Source: Karalla daura
Taxonomy: Eukaryota; Chordata; Actinopteri; Chaetodontiformes; Leiognathidae
Assembly (NCBI GenBank): GCA_029224185.1
Contig: CM055188.1
Span: 24,585,497 to 24,649,496, forward strand
Reading direction: 5' to 3'
Length of the DNA: 64,000 bases
In this document: piece after piece, positions 49,504-62,024 of the stretch
Numbering within the stretch: position 1 is the stretch's first letter
Layout: the number at the start of each line of letters is the position of its first letter
Translations under genes and position numbers: made by a program
Notes under the pieces: generated by a model
Told to the model about the DNA's origin: nothing
Seen by the model: the letters and a program-made list of their open reading frames with translations, nothing else
Database searches by the model: none

Positions 49504-50489
49504 TATTAATGTTTGCTTTACTTTTTAAAGAAGGAGTTACTCATTCTTGTTAAGATGAATGGAAACCTTGAAAAGGGTGTATTTGTGGAGTCTGTGCAAG
49601 GCTTTTTGTAAGTCTGGCTCACCATTGTGTTGGAGAAAATCCAGTATAAGCCTGATGGAGACCCAGCATGAACAGAAAACAGTACTTTGTGACTGGAAGA
49701 GAAAAGGAAAATATAGCTGTCACTTATTCTACAATTTGTGCTGGCAGTCATTTTCCAGTTTTTCATCGATTTAAGTCATTTTACAGTTTTTAGTCGTCAA
49801 CTCAGGAGAGATGACATCATCAGCAATTATTCCCTCTCCCTTTGAGATAAACATCACACCTTTTTAATCTTAAACCTCAATATTCTGCAGCTGAGCAATG
49901 GTCAGATTCATTGTTAACTCTCAAATATTACTATTAATCTAATTAATGCATCTTTAAGTAGTGGAAGTAAGTCTAAAAGATGCAAAATTATGGGGTCAAG
50001 TAGCTGCCAGAAATGCAAAAACAAAATGCATATTTTTTTGAGTAATTTTAAAAAATGCATTATATAATGAAGTTGTGTATTTGTATGCATAATGAAGAAA
50101 CTATATCTGTACAACTGTAATTCATATTTGCATTTTTTCTGTGAATCATATTCCCACACTATCGATGACTCCTACGCAACTACAGAAGATTATCTGCACG
50201 TTTACATGTTGTCTCTCTGACTCTAAAATAAAAACTAGAAAACTATAAATAATATTTTATTTGTGCATTATTTGTGTGTAATGTCTTGCAGCAGTAAACA
50301 AAATAAGTGTGAAATTCTGAAATCATGACCCCAGACCTATCAAGCTGTGTGCCTCCTCTGGTCACGTGGTTTTAATCTGCCCTCTCTCCACTCCAGCCTC
50401 ACATAGACGCTCACTGTACACACACTCGTGGGCATCCTCAGGGCCTTTGAGGCTCAGCCCATTTAAAGCTGTGTGTGTTATAGTGCATC
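49504..50489. other. Non-coding stretch
   Basis: No gene is recognised. AT-rich DNA. Confidence 0.5.
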
Positions 50490-50713
50490 TTTAATTTCCC
50501 TTTTCCCCAGGCTCAATTTTTCATCACTTTCATACATATATAGAAGTTTGTATTTCTCCCTTCCCTCTTACTCACTCACAATCTTCACCTTACTCTGTTT
50601 GACCCCTCACTACCTTCCCCTACTCCCTTCCCTTCATCTTTCCCCATCCCTCAATTCATTCTCTCTCTCTTCTATGCTTCCCCACCCGCTGCACCCGCAC
50701 CCCTCGCCTACAG
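50490..50713 (+). repeat. Pyrimidine-rich tract ending in an acceptor-like site
   Basis: About 220 bases of C/T-rich plus strand, ending in CGCCTACAG at 50705-50713. It resembles a long polypyrimidine tract before an exon. The following sequence, open for about 28 codons, has no known match and only weak donor sites (GTAATG near 50740). Confidence 0.45.
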
Positions 50714-53184
50714 GGAGCCCCTGCAAGCCCATCTTCAGAGTAATGGCTCATTTTGACCGAATGTTACGACTCTTTCAACCACAAATGTCTCTTGAGTGAC
50801 AGTCTGAGAGAGGAGGAAAATGCCAGTGAGATTGCTCTGGAAGATTAGCCATAGGAGACAGAGGAGCCAATCTCAGCTGCACGAGAGTTTCAAATATTCC
50901 TACACCTACATTTAGATTTGATGCCACTGCAACGAGATGAGAGGCTACCCTCAACTTTAACAGCAATTTCCTCCTGCAGAGATAGCCCTGTTTAAGATAG
51001 AAGAAGGGTTGTTGGTTCACCTCCCGTTTTTAACAGTCAAGACTGTTTCTCTTAGATGGGTGTTTGTTCCCCAAGAAGCAAAAATATGAGGTTGATCCAC
51101 TTCATGTGCATCACTGTAGTGTCAGCTGGTTACTGCATTGAGACCCGCAGACATTGGCTCACCAGATAAAACAACCCTTCATTTTTCCTTCCCTCTGTCA
51201 CTCTTTCTTCCTCCTCTCCTCCTCCTTCACATCCCCCTCTGCTACTCCCTACCTCCGTCTGCTCGCCGCTGTGGTGGGTTCAGTTCTTGACAAGGCCCCA
51301 CATCCTGCTAGTTGCTAAATGAATAATACATGCATGTTCTAGCAGCGCTGTTAGACACAGGGAGGGGGAGAGAAAGAGAGCACATGAGAGATAGGCTGCA
51401 TGTGTTGATGTGAGTGTGGACGTGTGTGTGGGTGTTTTGAGGACTGTTTGGTTTTGAGGTCCCCTATGGAAAGGCCAAAGCTGTCACCGAACTTTAGAGC
51501 AGTATATGTATACATATATATATATATAAAGTGCAGAAGAGGATATGTGGGTATGTTTGGATTTGACAATCTTGTGATCCCTTTCATTTGGTTCTCCAGC
51601 TGTGATCAGATCCAGAGGTTGCTGGTGCAATTCCCATTGGGGTGAAAGAGAGGCCATGAAGCCCTTAGGAGAATGATTAAGAACTCAATTTCAGTCAGAT
51701 CTGGCAAGCTTTGATTCCCAAGACTGTGTGTGTGTGTAAGTTTTGTGTGTCAGTTATACTGTATAGCAGTTAGGTCTCACCATTTATTCCAAGCACCACT
51801 AGCTCTCTTTAACCCAGCAGAACGATGCTTGCCCTACATTTTATCAGCTCCTCTCGTTCAGTTTTGACAGAGATCAAAGCAATGTGCCAGCAGCCAGTGG
51901 AGCATGCATGCATTATCAATCTTGTCTGTGGCTTTTTGTTGTACAGGAAAAATATTGCAGAAGCCAGATCAAAAAGAAAAGGTCATCAAAGGAAATCCCC
52001 TTTTTTTTAAGATGTCAGGGTAGATTTGCATACATACAAAAGCATGGGCCACAAACAAATGCTACATAGGTCCAGTGTGCATGTGCCCAAAATTGTTTTG
52101 TGTATTTTGTCCTCTGACCCTGAAATTAGACATGTGAAACTGTGTGAACTGTACTTCTGAGAGCTTGTTAGTTCTCTCTATCCCCTCTCCTGCTTCTGAA
52201 GACAAGAAATCTACAGTCAAACCATGGTGTGTTATCTGAAAGAACACATGCAGAGTCAAGTGATTTTCATTTCCTCTATTTTGATTTTTATTGGGAAAAA
52301 TAAAGGGAATGAATGGCAGCAGCAGGGGTCTCTGGGCGTACTAAAGTTAGTGAATGAGGTTTGTTTCTAGACACCATCTGCACAGTTAGTTTTTGTGGTG
52401 TTTGGGGAAAATGTTCAACCAGGTATAAAGTGCAGTCTCAGCATTTTCCGGCACTCCAGGTACAATGGACGTTCTGGCACCTGAGATGGCAGGTTGCTGA
52501 CTGATGCTCCGTGACTTCACACCTCTCACACCGACAGGCAGCTCAGGAATCTGTCCAACCTGCTCTGCACCAGACTCACACAAACATGCACAGACACTGT
52601 GTTTCCAGGCAGAGTACCTGTGAGGGCAGCGTTGCCATTGGCAGCGCCTTTAACCTTGACGTACACTGCACATGACCCAGATGTCTGACTGCTGTTTGTC
52701 TCTCCAGCCTTCTCCCAGCCACCACACAGCGCACACTAACTTTCACTCCCCACACAGTATGTTGCTTGCTATTATCAAGGAGTTTGTTTGGATTTGGGGT
52801 GAGGTAAAAAAAAAAAAAGAAAAGAAAAAACAGCCCTATTTTTCGACATCTTGTGAATGTGGTGCTAATCATCCATCTGCATTCATTATGAAAATGTACT
52901 GGGTTTGAAGGATCCTTAATGACCAACAAAATTGGTTCTCGCTGTGGCTTTTAACTGATTACAGATAATTACATCTTATGGCAACACAAATACTGTGCAA
53001 AAAGTCATAGTCCAGAAGCACCACTTCCCCAAACCCAGAGATGCTCAAAACTACAGACTATTCTTTAATGTGGCAACGATCTGCAACAGAGCGGAAACAA
53101 ATATCCTGGGCATGGCACATGATTTGGATCTGAGATTGAATGAGCTCTTCCTTGGTCCTTGTTTTGATCTTGTATCAAGCTCCA
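50714..53184. other. Non-coding stretch
   Basis: No gene is recognised. A second pyrimidine-rich tract lies at about 51180-51260, a small AT repeat at 51503-51530 and an A-rich run at about 52806-52830. Confidence 0.5.
51503..51530. repeat. (TA)n microsatellite
   Basis: Imperfect then clean TA units. Confidence 0.85.
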
Positions 53185-53189
53185 TGTAA

Positions 53190-53264
53190 ATGGAATAGAA
53201 TAGAATACAATAGAATAGAATACAATAAGACCTTTAATTGTCTCACAATGGGGAAATTTCAGTG
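53190..53264 (-). mobile_element. LINE-type 3' tail remnant with AATAG repeats
   Basis: AATAGAATAC units lead into AAGACCTTTAATTGTCTCAC and AATGGGGAAATTTC. This resembles the fish repeat tail with (AATAG)n, actttattgtcccac and aatggggaaattt. Only the tail is present, as expected of a heavily 5'-truncated retrotransposon insertion. Confidence 0.5.
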
Positions 53265-56200
53265 AAAAAGTGAAAATATAACCTTGATAGGGTGGATTTT
53301 TCTCAATGTACTCAATGTAATGTTGTAAGCTGTCTGTCTCTCTGTCTGTATGTCTGATTTTGATTTGATTCAGATTTATCATTAATGAATTAAAGAATAA
53401 TGAAACATCATCCGATCATCTAGTCCCTCCACAACTTTCATATCTTAGGGTCTCATCTCATTTTCTGCTATAGATAAAGTTGGCTCGGCATGTTAACACT
53501 GATGGTCCTGTTATCTGTATGGAGACAAAGAACAAAGCAGACTGTGTTACTGCATGTGCGTACTGTTTGCATGTTAGATGTGCAGCTTGCACAGAAGGGT
53601 TCTGCTGGTGCTGTTGTAAAACTACATAGAGGAGAGATGGTGTGTGGACCACAGCTGTTAATGATCTGAAAGTTTCAGCAGCAACTCTCACTGATACCGA
53701 GATATTTCTGTAAGTTTCTTCTGTAAGCTACTGCAGATCTGTTTGGACAAAAGCCCCCCAGAAAGACAACACAAAACATAATGTTTACACACAATACACT
53801 ACAGAAAACATCTCTGGCCCCTGTCTATCTTCATGTCAGTGTGTCGCAGGCAAAAATCAGTTTGATATGAAATATTGTGTCTCCCTTTGAAGTTATCTAT
53901 GTGACGCTTAGCATGTCAGTGATTCAGCCAGAGGGATAAACAGTTATTCAGCTCCAAGATCAGGTTCAGAATACAGCGTTTAGACAGTTGGCATGAAAAA
54001 TCAGAACACTCTTCTTCCATAACATAGAAAAATTCCATCTTGCTGCTCCATCCTTAAGTGGTGCGAAACAAAATAAACAGGTCTGATCTGATCTTGTGAT
54101 GTAAGAAGAGACTAATGAGCAGATGCAGATAACTAAGCCCACAGAGGTTTGGGTATGACTGTGTGAATGTGACGAATGACAGAGTTGAAAGTTGTGTGAA
54201 GGAGCAGCATGTGTTGCTCGCTATTCTTGTTTGTGCATGAGACACTGTGACTCTGAACGCAGAGGCTGACTCTACCCAGAAACGATGACGCAAACAAACC
54301 TTTTACGGTTTTAAGTTGAAGTGGATTTTCGACTGACAACAGAGCACGTTGCACGCGGGGGCTGGAGTATGAAGGCTGAGTTCAGTCAGCAAGTCGAGGT
54401 CAAAAAAATGTAAGGCTTTATTTGTATATGAACTGGAAAACTTGGTTTCCATAGCAACTGTACTGGCAGCGTACAGAGGACTCTTTGTATGTGTGTATTT
54501 GTCATACTGGCTACCGGGGTTCACTATCTCTCTACGCAACGCTTGCAGACGAGAGAAACTTAAAAAGTCAGTTCACCCAATTAAAGAGCTGTTTTTCTCT
54601 CCTTACCGTGGTTTTTGTGTCATTTGTCCAATTTTTAAGATTTGAGGTACACAACCTTTGAAGCTCAAAGGATAGAAAAAGAACAAAAGGTTTCTCTAAA
54701 CAATGGAGAACTGGATAATGCAGAGTCCCCCGTGATTCTGTGTTCATGAGCTTCGTTGTTGCCTTTTGTGACAATGATAATCTTTCCAGGAGACAGAGGA
54801 GATTTGTTGAGCATGATCTGATTCTTGGGTACAATGATTTTAAACTGAACTATTAACATAATGAAAAATGTCTCTCTCACCTAGCAACAAAGCTTTTTGT
54901 TTCCAAGGCATTCCATTCTTATTCCAACTAGGAAACAAACACGGTTTTTACATGCTTGTATATTCGTCCATGAGTGTGTCTGTGCATGTGTGTGTGTGTT
55001 TGTGTGTACTTGTGCTATGACCCTGAAAGTGGGTTGAGAAGTGGCATAAGATTCTGTACAAAGGCAGAAAGACAGAGAAGCTCCCCTGATTAACCAGAGG
55101 GCAGACAAGCTTAAAGCTGAGAGCAGATGCCATAGCACAGCCTTGCACGCTTCAGCTGGCACAGCAGCTCAGCACCAGCACATGTAGCAATGACAGTGGC
55201 ATGTGAAGACATACTGCTGCATGACAACCTCCTGCCATTAAATACACTTCGACAAAGGAGGAGCATGGCTGCTTTCTCCATTCCATCCTCTGTTCTGCAC
55301 CCCGATCTCTCCAGTTGCATCTGTGCTCTTGTTTGATTCTCGTTCTCACACACAAACCCGCAGTCTCTAATTTACCTTCCCCATCCCAAGTGCCTCTTAA
55401 TCGCTTGTTTTCTCCCCTCTCTTTCGATCTCCCTCTCTCTCTCTTTCTTGCTCGCCTCCTCCTCTGCCTGAGAATCCATTGAGGATTCACAACAATGGAG
55501 TTGTAGACTGGATTAAGCAATACAATGTCTGATGGAGGGGGTGTAGAGGGGAGAAATCAATGGACAGATGTGATTTTCTAAGCCGCTAAACATCCTCTGA
55601 CATGTCGACCAATTAGCTGTGTCAAATGGGGATATCTTTACTACGTGTACAAGGTCATTAGTTAAGTGCATCTGCAGCACTGGAGCTTTCTGCATGTGCA
55701 TTTGAATGTGTGTGTGTGTGTGTGTGTGTGTGTCTGGTGATGCAAAGGGAAAGCATGAGATGAACATTTCACCATAGAGCTCAGTGCAGTTGCTTCGTCT
55801 TGATTACCTGTCTGCATTGCCTAATAACATTTGGGACTGCACAGTTTGCAGCTTGTCACACTGGCTGCAATTGTATTCAGTATAGAGAAATGAATCGAGA
55901 AGCAATTTTGCCATCATTTCTGTTTCATACGGTGAATAAATGCAGTTAGAGAAAGCCCTGTTGGTTTGTACCAACACCTTTCAATACACCCACTGATTTT
56001 CATTCCTCCTCTTGCTGCTGTCACAGGACACCTACTGAAGCAAATGCATGACAGAATGATGTATTTTGTTTTCTCCTCTGCACTGGAAAACACCAAATAC
56101 AACAGCAAACAACAGCTCACATACATCCTTGTACAATACAACTGTGTGCTTTGGGAGGTAAATAATGTTGCTTCGTTGCTCCGTTTGTGCTCATTGGTGG

Positions 56201-57165
56201 TGTGGTAAAATCCGCCCATGTATTCACGTAATATCAACCTCATGCATCTTGTTAAATGAATGAAAAATGTTCATTACATCAGTGTGATGTATTGGTGGCA
56301 CCTAGTTCATCCTGTTTCCTATTACGAAATGTGAGCAAAACCTATAGATCTCTCCCTGACGCTGTAAATTTCATTGCTGCTGTGTGCTGAGGTTTAGGTC
56401 AGTTGACATGATTGGATGTCTTAAAATGAAACTGCTCATATGAAACCTGTGCCACTGGTAGAACTAAAAGTGTGAGGAGGCTGTATTCTGTGTGCAGCTA
56501 TGGCCTCGAGGTAAGACACGCTGGCTGAAAATATGGAACATTGCCCTTGATAAAACAACATCAGTGTCACTTGCAAAACTTTTGAAGAGCAATTGGAAAA
56601 GAATAAGTTAGAGGAATTATGATGGCAGGAGAGTACTGTGCATTGATCAGAGTTCTTTTGGCAAAAACACAGGCTGCTGATGGAAATTATGGTAATGAGA
56701 CCAGTGGGAGTGAGTCAGAACAGCAAAGTTACGTGCAGTTAACCCAAAACAGGTGAAAAAAAACCCTAAAATGCTAAGCAGAGCTGTGATGCAACTGCTG
56801 AAATTGAAATCAGTTTTGAATTTTATAAATAAATGTGCTTTTATTGTGTATATTGAGATTACAATTAGCAAATACTTTGAGCACATGCAATATAGACACA
56901 GATTGAAGATTGACTTTTGTCACCATGAATTCAAAACACCAGCCATTAGCCCTGTGGTTTGTTAATACATACAGTATGAAGGTTGATTGGGCTTTCTACT
57001 TAACAACATACATCCTTTATCTCTTCCATATGGCACCAAGCACTCATACATGATGAAGCTGTGAGGAAGTAGCAATAATTGCACTGTGTGGTATGTTGCA
57101 GGAAGGATGTTACAGTGCAACTAATGATGATCAACTGTGGTCATGCTGTTCATGTTATACTGTAG
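53265..57165. other. Non-coding stretch
   Basis: No gene is recognised. It contains the TG microsatellite at 55707-55732, a small TG run near 54988-55006 and a pyrimidine-rich patch at about 55370-55460 that yields an Arg-rich minus frame. The rest is plain. Confidence 0.5.
55707..55732. repeat. (TG)13 microsatellite
   Basis: Thirteen clean TG units. Confidence 0.95.
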
Positions 57166-57597
57166 ATGATTGATATCAAATATCCATCACTATTTTTTAA
57201 TCTCATTACTTGTCTCTGTGGCATTATACATCTTTGGATGAGACTGGAGCTCATTCAAATACTGTATTGTCTGCAACTTAATAAAGCTGTCGGCCTGCTT
57301 GCTCTCCATCTAACATCAATCCAGTTAAACATTTTTTCAGTAGTCAGCGGGTCTATGTTTGACATTTACATGAATTTGTTCTTCTTCTGCTTTAAGACAC
57401 AGCACAGTCAGGTCCCAGTGCTTGGTTACATGTATAAAGTCTACAAAATGATCCAGAGAGAGGACCTTCAGTCCGGTAACCTCAGACGATTCTTCTTTTG
57501 CCTCCTACAGCCTCACACATTGCATTTTGTATACCAGGAAGTCATCGGTGGGCGATGTCTGGAGTTACAGCAACAGGTTGCGTTGTTTAGCATTTAA
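57166..57597 (+). other. Unexplained 143-codon open frame, probably chance
   Basis: An ATG-initiated open frame of 143 codons, long for AT-rich DNA and free of simple repeats. It has mixed composition with hydrophobic patches in its first half and a basic middle. The start context is poor (T at -3). I recognise no domain or family. It could be a small coding exon or a chance frame in a non-coding transcript; chance is more likely. Confidence 0.15.
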
Positions 57598-58025
<428 letters not shown>

Positions 58026-58930
58026 AACTGGAATCCTGAAAAAAAGTCTCAGGTAAACAAATCGCATCAAGTCCTTGGGCACAAGCCTACAGAAACCTCA
58101 AGGTCTCACCTTAGAATAGATTATGTAAAATCCCAGGTGTAGATTATATAAGAGCCACTGAGTGTGACATTGCATGACCTCCCACAGAAATAGGAAAATA
58201 AGACTCCCTGAACCGTACGATAATTTCAAAAAATGTGTAAAAATTTGTCATTAAAAAGCTGGAGTCATGGCCGGGAGTAAAATGATAAGAAATGAAGTGA
58301 GTGTTAAGACTCAGAGCGCAACACAAAGCAGTCATTGTAAATTGTATTCATCAACTTAAATGTCACTTCTCTTGAGCCACAGTGATGATGTTGTCAAACA
58401 ATCCATCTTGTGAGTCGTTCAATGCATTGATTTCACCAGATATGCCTTTGGTCATGAAGTTTCCCCTCAGTAAATACACACACACACACACACAAGCATA
58501 CATACACACGCATATGCATGCACACTTGCACAAATGCATACCTTTGAAACAAAGACTTCTGCCTACAGTGGGTGCAAATTTCCTGTTTCACATACAGATT
58601 GAGCTCAGACGGTGAAGTGGAAAGAAAAAGAAGCAGCAAACAAAGGCGTTTTAAGGACTTTTTTCTGTGTTTTCATTGTCACCGATGACTCACTATGCTT
58701 GTGTTAATCTCTTACAAAAACCACCAATGGTTCCTACATATAAGGATTTTATACATTTTTTAATGCCATCTTTTTGATATTCTCAGAGCTAACTACTCTG
58801 AAAAGCTAGACCATTGTACCTGACTTTGAGGAGTTGGTCCAGAGTGAGATTGGTGTGTCTTTTTGCAACATGTTCTTATGACTAATTTCCAGTGAAATTC
58901 GTATGAAATGGCGAATGTTAAGTATGGCTC
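58026..58930. other. Non-coding stretch
   Basis: No gene is recognised. A CA run lies at 58476-58494. Confidence 0.5.
58476..58494. repeat. (AC)9 microsatellite
   Basis: Clean AC run with imperfect CA-rich DNA to its right. Confidence 0.88.
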
Positions 58931-58936
58931 CGATCA

Positions 58937-58961
58937 GGACCAAACCTTTCAGGTTTGGACC
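58937..58961. repeat. Short hairpin, 11-base arms with one mismatch
   Basis: GGACCAAACCT, loop TTC, AGGTTTGGACC; the inner 8 bases of the arms are perfect. Confidence 0.8.
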
Positions 58962-59105
58962 TATCATCAACTCATCCAGCCTCCAGAATCTGATGGTCTA
59001 GTTGCTTTGAGCTTTTACATTCCTGAACCAGGCCTTTAAATGTTATTAGGTAGGTGCTAATAGTGCACCGTCACTGGAAATCGGAACGGGAATCAAGTCA
59101 GATTG

Positions 59106-59136
59106 TCCATAGCAACCAGAGCGACCATAGCAACCA
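59106..59136 (+). repeat. Tandem CCATAGCAACCA pair
   Basis: CCATAGCAACCA appears twice about 19 bases apart. Each copy matches a half of the RFX X-box (GTTGCTATGG on the other strand). Such GCAACCATAG motifs also occur as fish minisatellites, so function is unclear. Confidence 0.5.
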
Positions 59137-59157
59137 CCCTAACGACGGTTAGGGTGG
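59134..59157. repeat. Perfect hairpin, 10-base arms
   Basis: CCACCCTAAC, loop GACG, GTTAGGGTGG. It overlaps the end of the second CCATAGCAACCA unit. Confidence 0.9.
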
Positions 59158-59728
59158 ATGCCATCAGAATCTTCGCAACGAGCAAGTAAGTGATTTTGTA
59201 CATTCACAGACCAAACATTCTGAAAACAAAATATATATCTATCGCCATATCATTTCTTGCTAAATGATCAGAATGCATCTTATGTAGAAACTTTTTTTTA
59301 CACATTGAAAAGGAGAAATGTCTACCATGATTTTAGTTTTCACAGCCCAAAACTCGAGTTTTTCCTGTGAAATTCCTTCTACTGCCTCAAACCAGATTGC
59401 TACCGTCTTTCTCTCTCTCTCTCTCTATGGAGGAACAGTGCCATAAATCCAAAGAAGAGCAGACTATGAATTGCACTTGGAAAAACAGTAATTCTCATCT
59501 TAAAAAAAAAACAAACTGCAACTGTAACTCACAACTCATGAAAGCGCATCTGCAAGTTTGCACTTATAACTTTAGATCTGCAAATATGCAGAGCAAGATT
59601 TGCATCTGCAGCTTCCTATTTGCTTGCTCTGATGCGGCATCCTTTTCACATGAGTTTTGGCACGATTCTCTCACCATTTGGACCACTGGACGGATATGGA
59701 GGGAAGAGGTGCTTAATGTGTAAGCAAC

Positions 59729-59756
59729 TTTATGGTTTCGTTGTTGAAACCATAAA
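59729..59756. repeat. Perfect hairpin, 11-base arms
   Basis: TTTATGGTTTC, six-base loop, GAAACCATAAA. Confidence 0.88.
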
Positions 59757-60115
59757 CGCAATGCAAGGCACATCAGTCCAGTTGTATGGACCCTCTGGTT
59801 CTGACTTGGTTACAGTTTGCTCTGTCTGACAGATCAAATTCTCCCTTTGCATGTGTTGTGTCTCGGATCAGTCTCCGATGAACATTTATTTCCGTTATCT
59901 TCTTTCAGTGAGTGTGTATGAGCTCTAGATCGTCTTGGAGAAGTTTTCTGTTTTCCTGTTTGTAACAACTATACAAATAAAGTTGCACTGCTCCACATTT
60001 CCTCTTTCTCAAAACAAAGACGCAGGAGTCGCCACTAAAATAGCTCTAAAAACTGTAATATAAAAACATAAACCATATTTGGATGGTCTCTGATAACCAG
60101 AATTTAGCACACTAT

Positions 60116-60139
60116 AGCCATAGTCCCATGACTATGGCT
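60116..60139. repeat. Perfect hairpin, 10-base arms
   Basis: AGCCATAGTC, loop CCAT, GACTATGGCT. Confidence 0.88.
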
Positions 60140-60577
60140 CTGTGACATGAAATTTAATTGAAAAAAAAAATAGAATATGGTGCACTAGTTTTTGTATTTT
60201 TTGTTCAAAAGCTGAGTGAAAACAGGTTGCTTTTTGTAACAAGGTCTGCAGTCTTGCTAGCAGTTGTCTGAAGCAGGGCTAACATGTTTATGTGAGAAAC
60301 CTACTATGCTTAGAATAACAAGGCTAAAATACTTGAAACAAAGTACAAAAACGTCTTTGAATGACAACCCTGAAAGATTTGTCAGAATCCAAATTCGTTA
60401 TTGGCCCCAGAATAAACTGTGTCTGTGGCAGTTGCTTCCTCCAGAATAGAAATGTAACAAAGTAGAAAAGAACATAGAAAAATATGACCATGTAAAATTA
60501 CTTCATTTATTGTCCTGATCAGCAGAATAATTGGACACGGTTTTGCACAGAGCTGAAATACAGAGTATTGCACTTAC

Positions 60578-60727
60578 ACGCTTACACGCTTCAAATGACA
60601 AGGCTAGCATGCTTCGAGCTACAATGGCAACATGCTCAAAACATCACCAGTAACATGCCTCAAACCACATGGCTAACCTGCTTCAAATGATGATGCAAAC
60701 AACAAGGCTAACAAGCTTCAAATGCTA
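60578..60727 (+). repeat. Degenerate minisatellite, unit about 22-30 bases
   Basis: About six variants of a unit close to AAGGCTAACATGCTTCAAAY occur in tandem (for example AAGGCTAGCATGCTTCGAG, AGTAACATGCCTCAAAC, TGGCTAACCTGCTTCAAAT, AAGGCTAACAAGCTTCAAAT). Unit length varies through small insertions. Confidence 0.75.
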
Positions 60728-61961
60728 CTCTGCCTGAGGAGAACTCAAGTTGCAGGGCAGTGGACCAAAATTACATTTTCACCTCCTGAGCCTCGCTATG
60801 TCCCATTTGTTTTTATTCAGCGTAGGCATTTGTTGAGAGAAAATACGAGAAAATAAATAAATAAATCAGGGCCACAACAAAAAAAAAAAAAATCACCTGA
60901 TGTATCGGATTTTGTGTTGTGAGACCAGTCCACAGATACAACAGGAGTCTTCAATATTACCAGCTGAGCAGATCCACTGATTATGCTGCTTGAGCAATCT
61001 GCAGCAATAATGCAGGAAGGCTGCAGGGCTGTCTTTGTAGCTGTTACTACACACTGTGAGATGAAGGAGGGAAATCTCTGCCGTGTCGACGAGCACTAGA
61101 GGTTAAATATGGCTGTGTGTGTGTGTGTGTGTGTGAGTGCGTAGGGTGTGCGCGTGTGTGTGTGTGAAGAGCACGAACCTCATGAATTATAATGTAAGCT
61201 GTCAAAGTGAGCATGTCTTCAGGATGGTAAGGGGCCGGTTCACGTCAGGACAGGACATCTTGATGCTTGATTACTGTCCTGCCTGTTAGCAGAAACAAAC
61301 ACTATGGCCATGAGTGCCTGTTAGAAACCAGGGTGTGGTACAGTAGATCCCAACATCCCACTTCATCCTACTTCTCTTAATTGACATTGCATTCACACCT
61401 TCCTCTACCTCTGACACCTACCTCTAACTTTGTCTGCACAGAGATTGCACTCTATTCAATATAATCTACACACCATACAACTAGTATGTCCTAGATATTT
61501 GCTCTCAAACTATGTGTCTGTATGTGTGCATTTATTTGTCATTGTGTGTATATGGGTTGGGTGTATATATACATATATGACTCTACATGCTCTTTAATCA
61601 TGGTCGGCTGGCCCTGAGTGTTGAGAGGTAGCTGTGCCTGCGTTGTCTGTGGATAGCAAGTGACAGTAGGTACCAGACCAGAGCAGGGAGAGCCCCAAAC
61701 AGAGAGCATGGTGGGGGGAAGGTGAGACAGAGAGCACCCAGAGGGCTTTCCATGGTGCTGGGCAGGATGTGAAGGTCATGTCGCTAAGCATCAGATCAGC
61801 CGGGCCGCTGGCCTGGGTGGGGTACGTTTGTGTGCCTCTCAAAGAATGGTATCATGAAATGCTCTTGAGGCATCACACTGTTTCTTTGTTCATTTACTTC
61901 AGTTTGGGCAGCTGATTTGAGGTTTCAAGAGGATGCAGGATTTTGTTTTCTGACATCACTG
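60728..61961. other. Non-coding stretch
   Basis: No gene is recognised. It contains A14 at 60879-60892, TG runs at 61114-61135 and 61153-61166 and a small TA/TG run at about 61560-61580. GC-richer DNA at about 61600-61830 is complex but matches nothing I know. Confidence 0.5.
61114..61135. repeat. (TG)11 microsatellite
   Basis: Clean TG run, followed by a second TG-rich run at 61153-61166. Confidence 0.9.
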
Positions 61962-61980
61962 CCCCCCCCCCCCCCCCCCC
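61962..61980 (-). repeat. C19 homopolymer
   Basis: Nineteen consecutive C, then T and C5. Slippage-prone; the exact length is uncertain. The minus strand could form a G-quadruplex. Confidence 0.9.
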
Positions 61981-62024
61981 TCCCCCTCACATGTGTAGAT
62001 GATTGCGAAGTAATTGTGAAAATC

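Larger units (their letters stand above)
59158..60577. other. Non-coding stretch with hairpins
   Basis: No gene is recognised. A (CT)8 run lies at 59411-59426, and hairpins at 59729-59756 and 60116-60139 are listed separately. Units like those of the minisatellite at 60578 also appear near 60277-60345. Confidence 0.5.
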
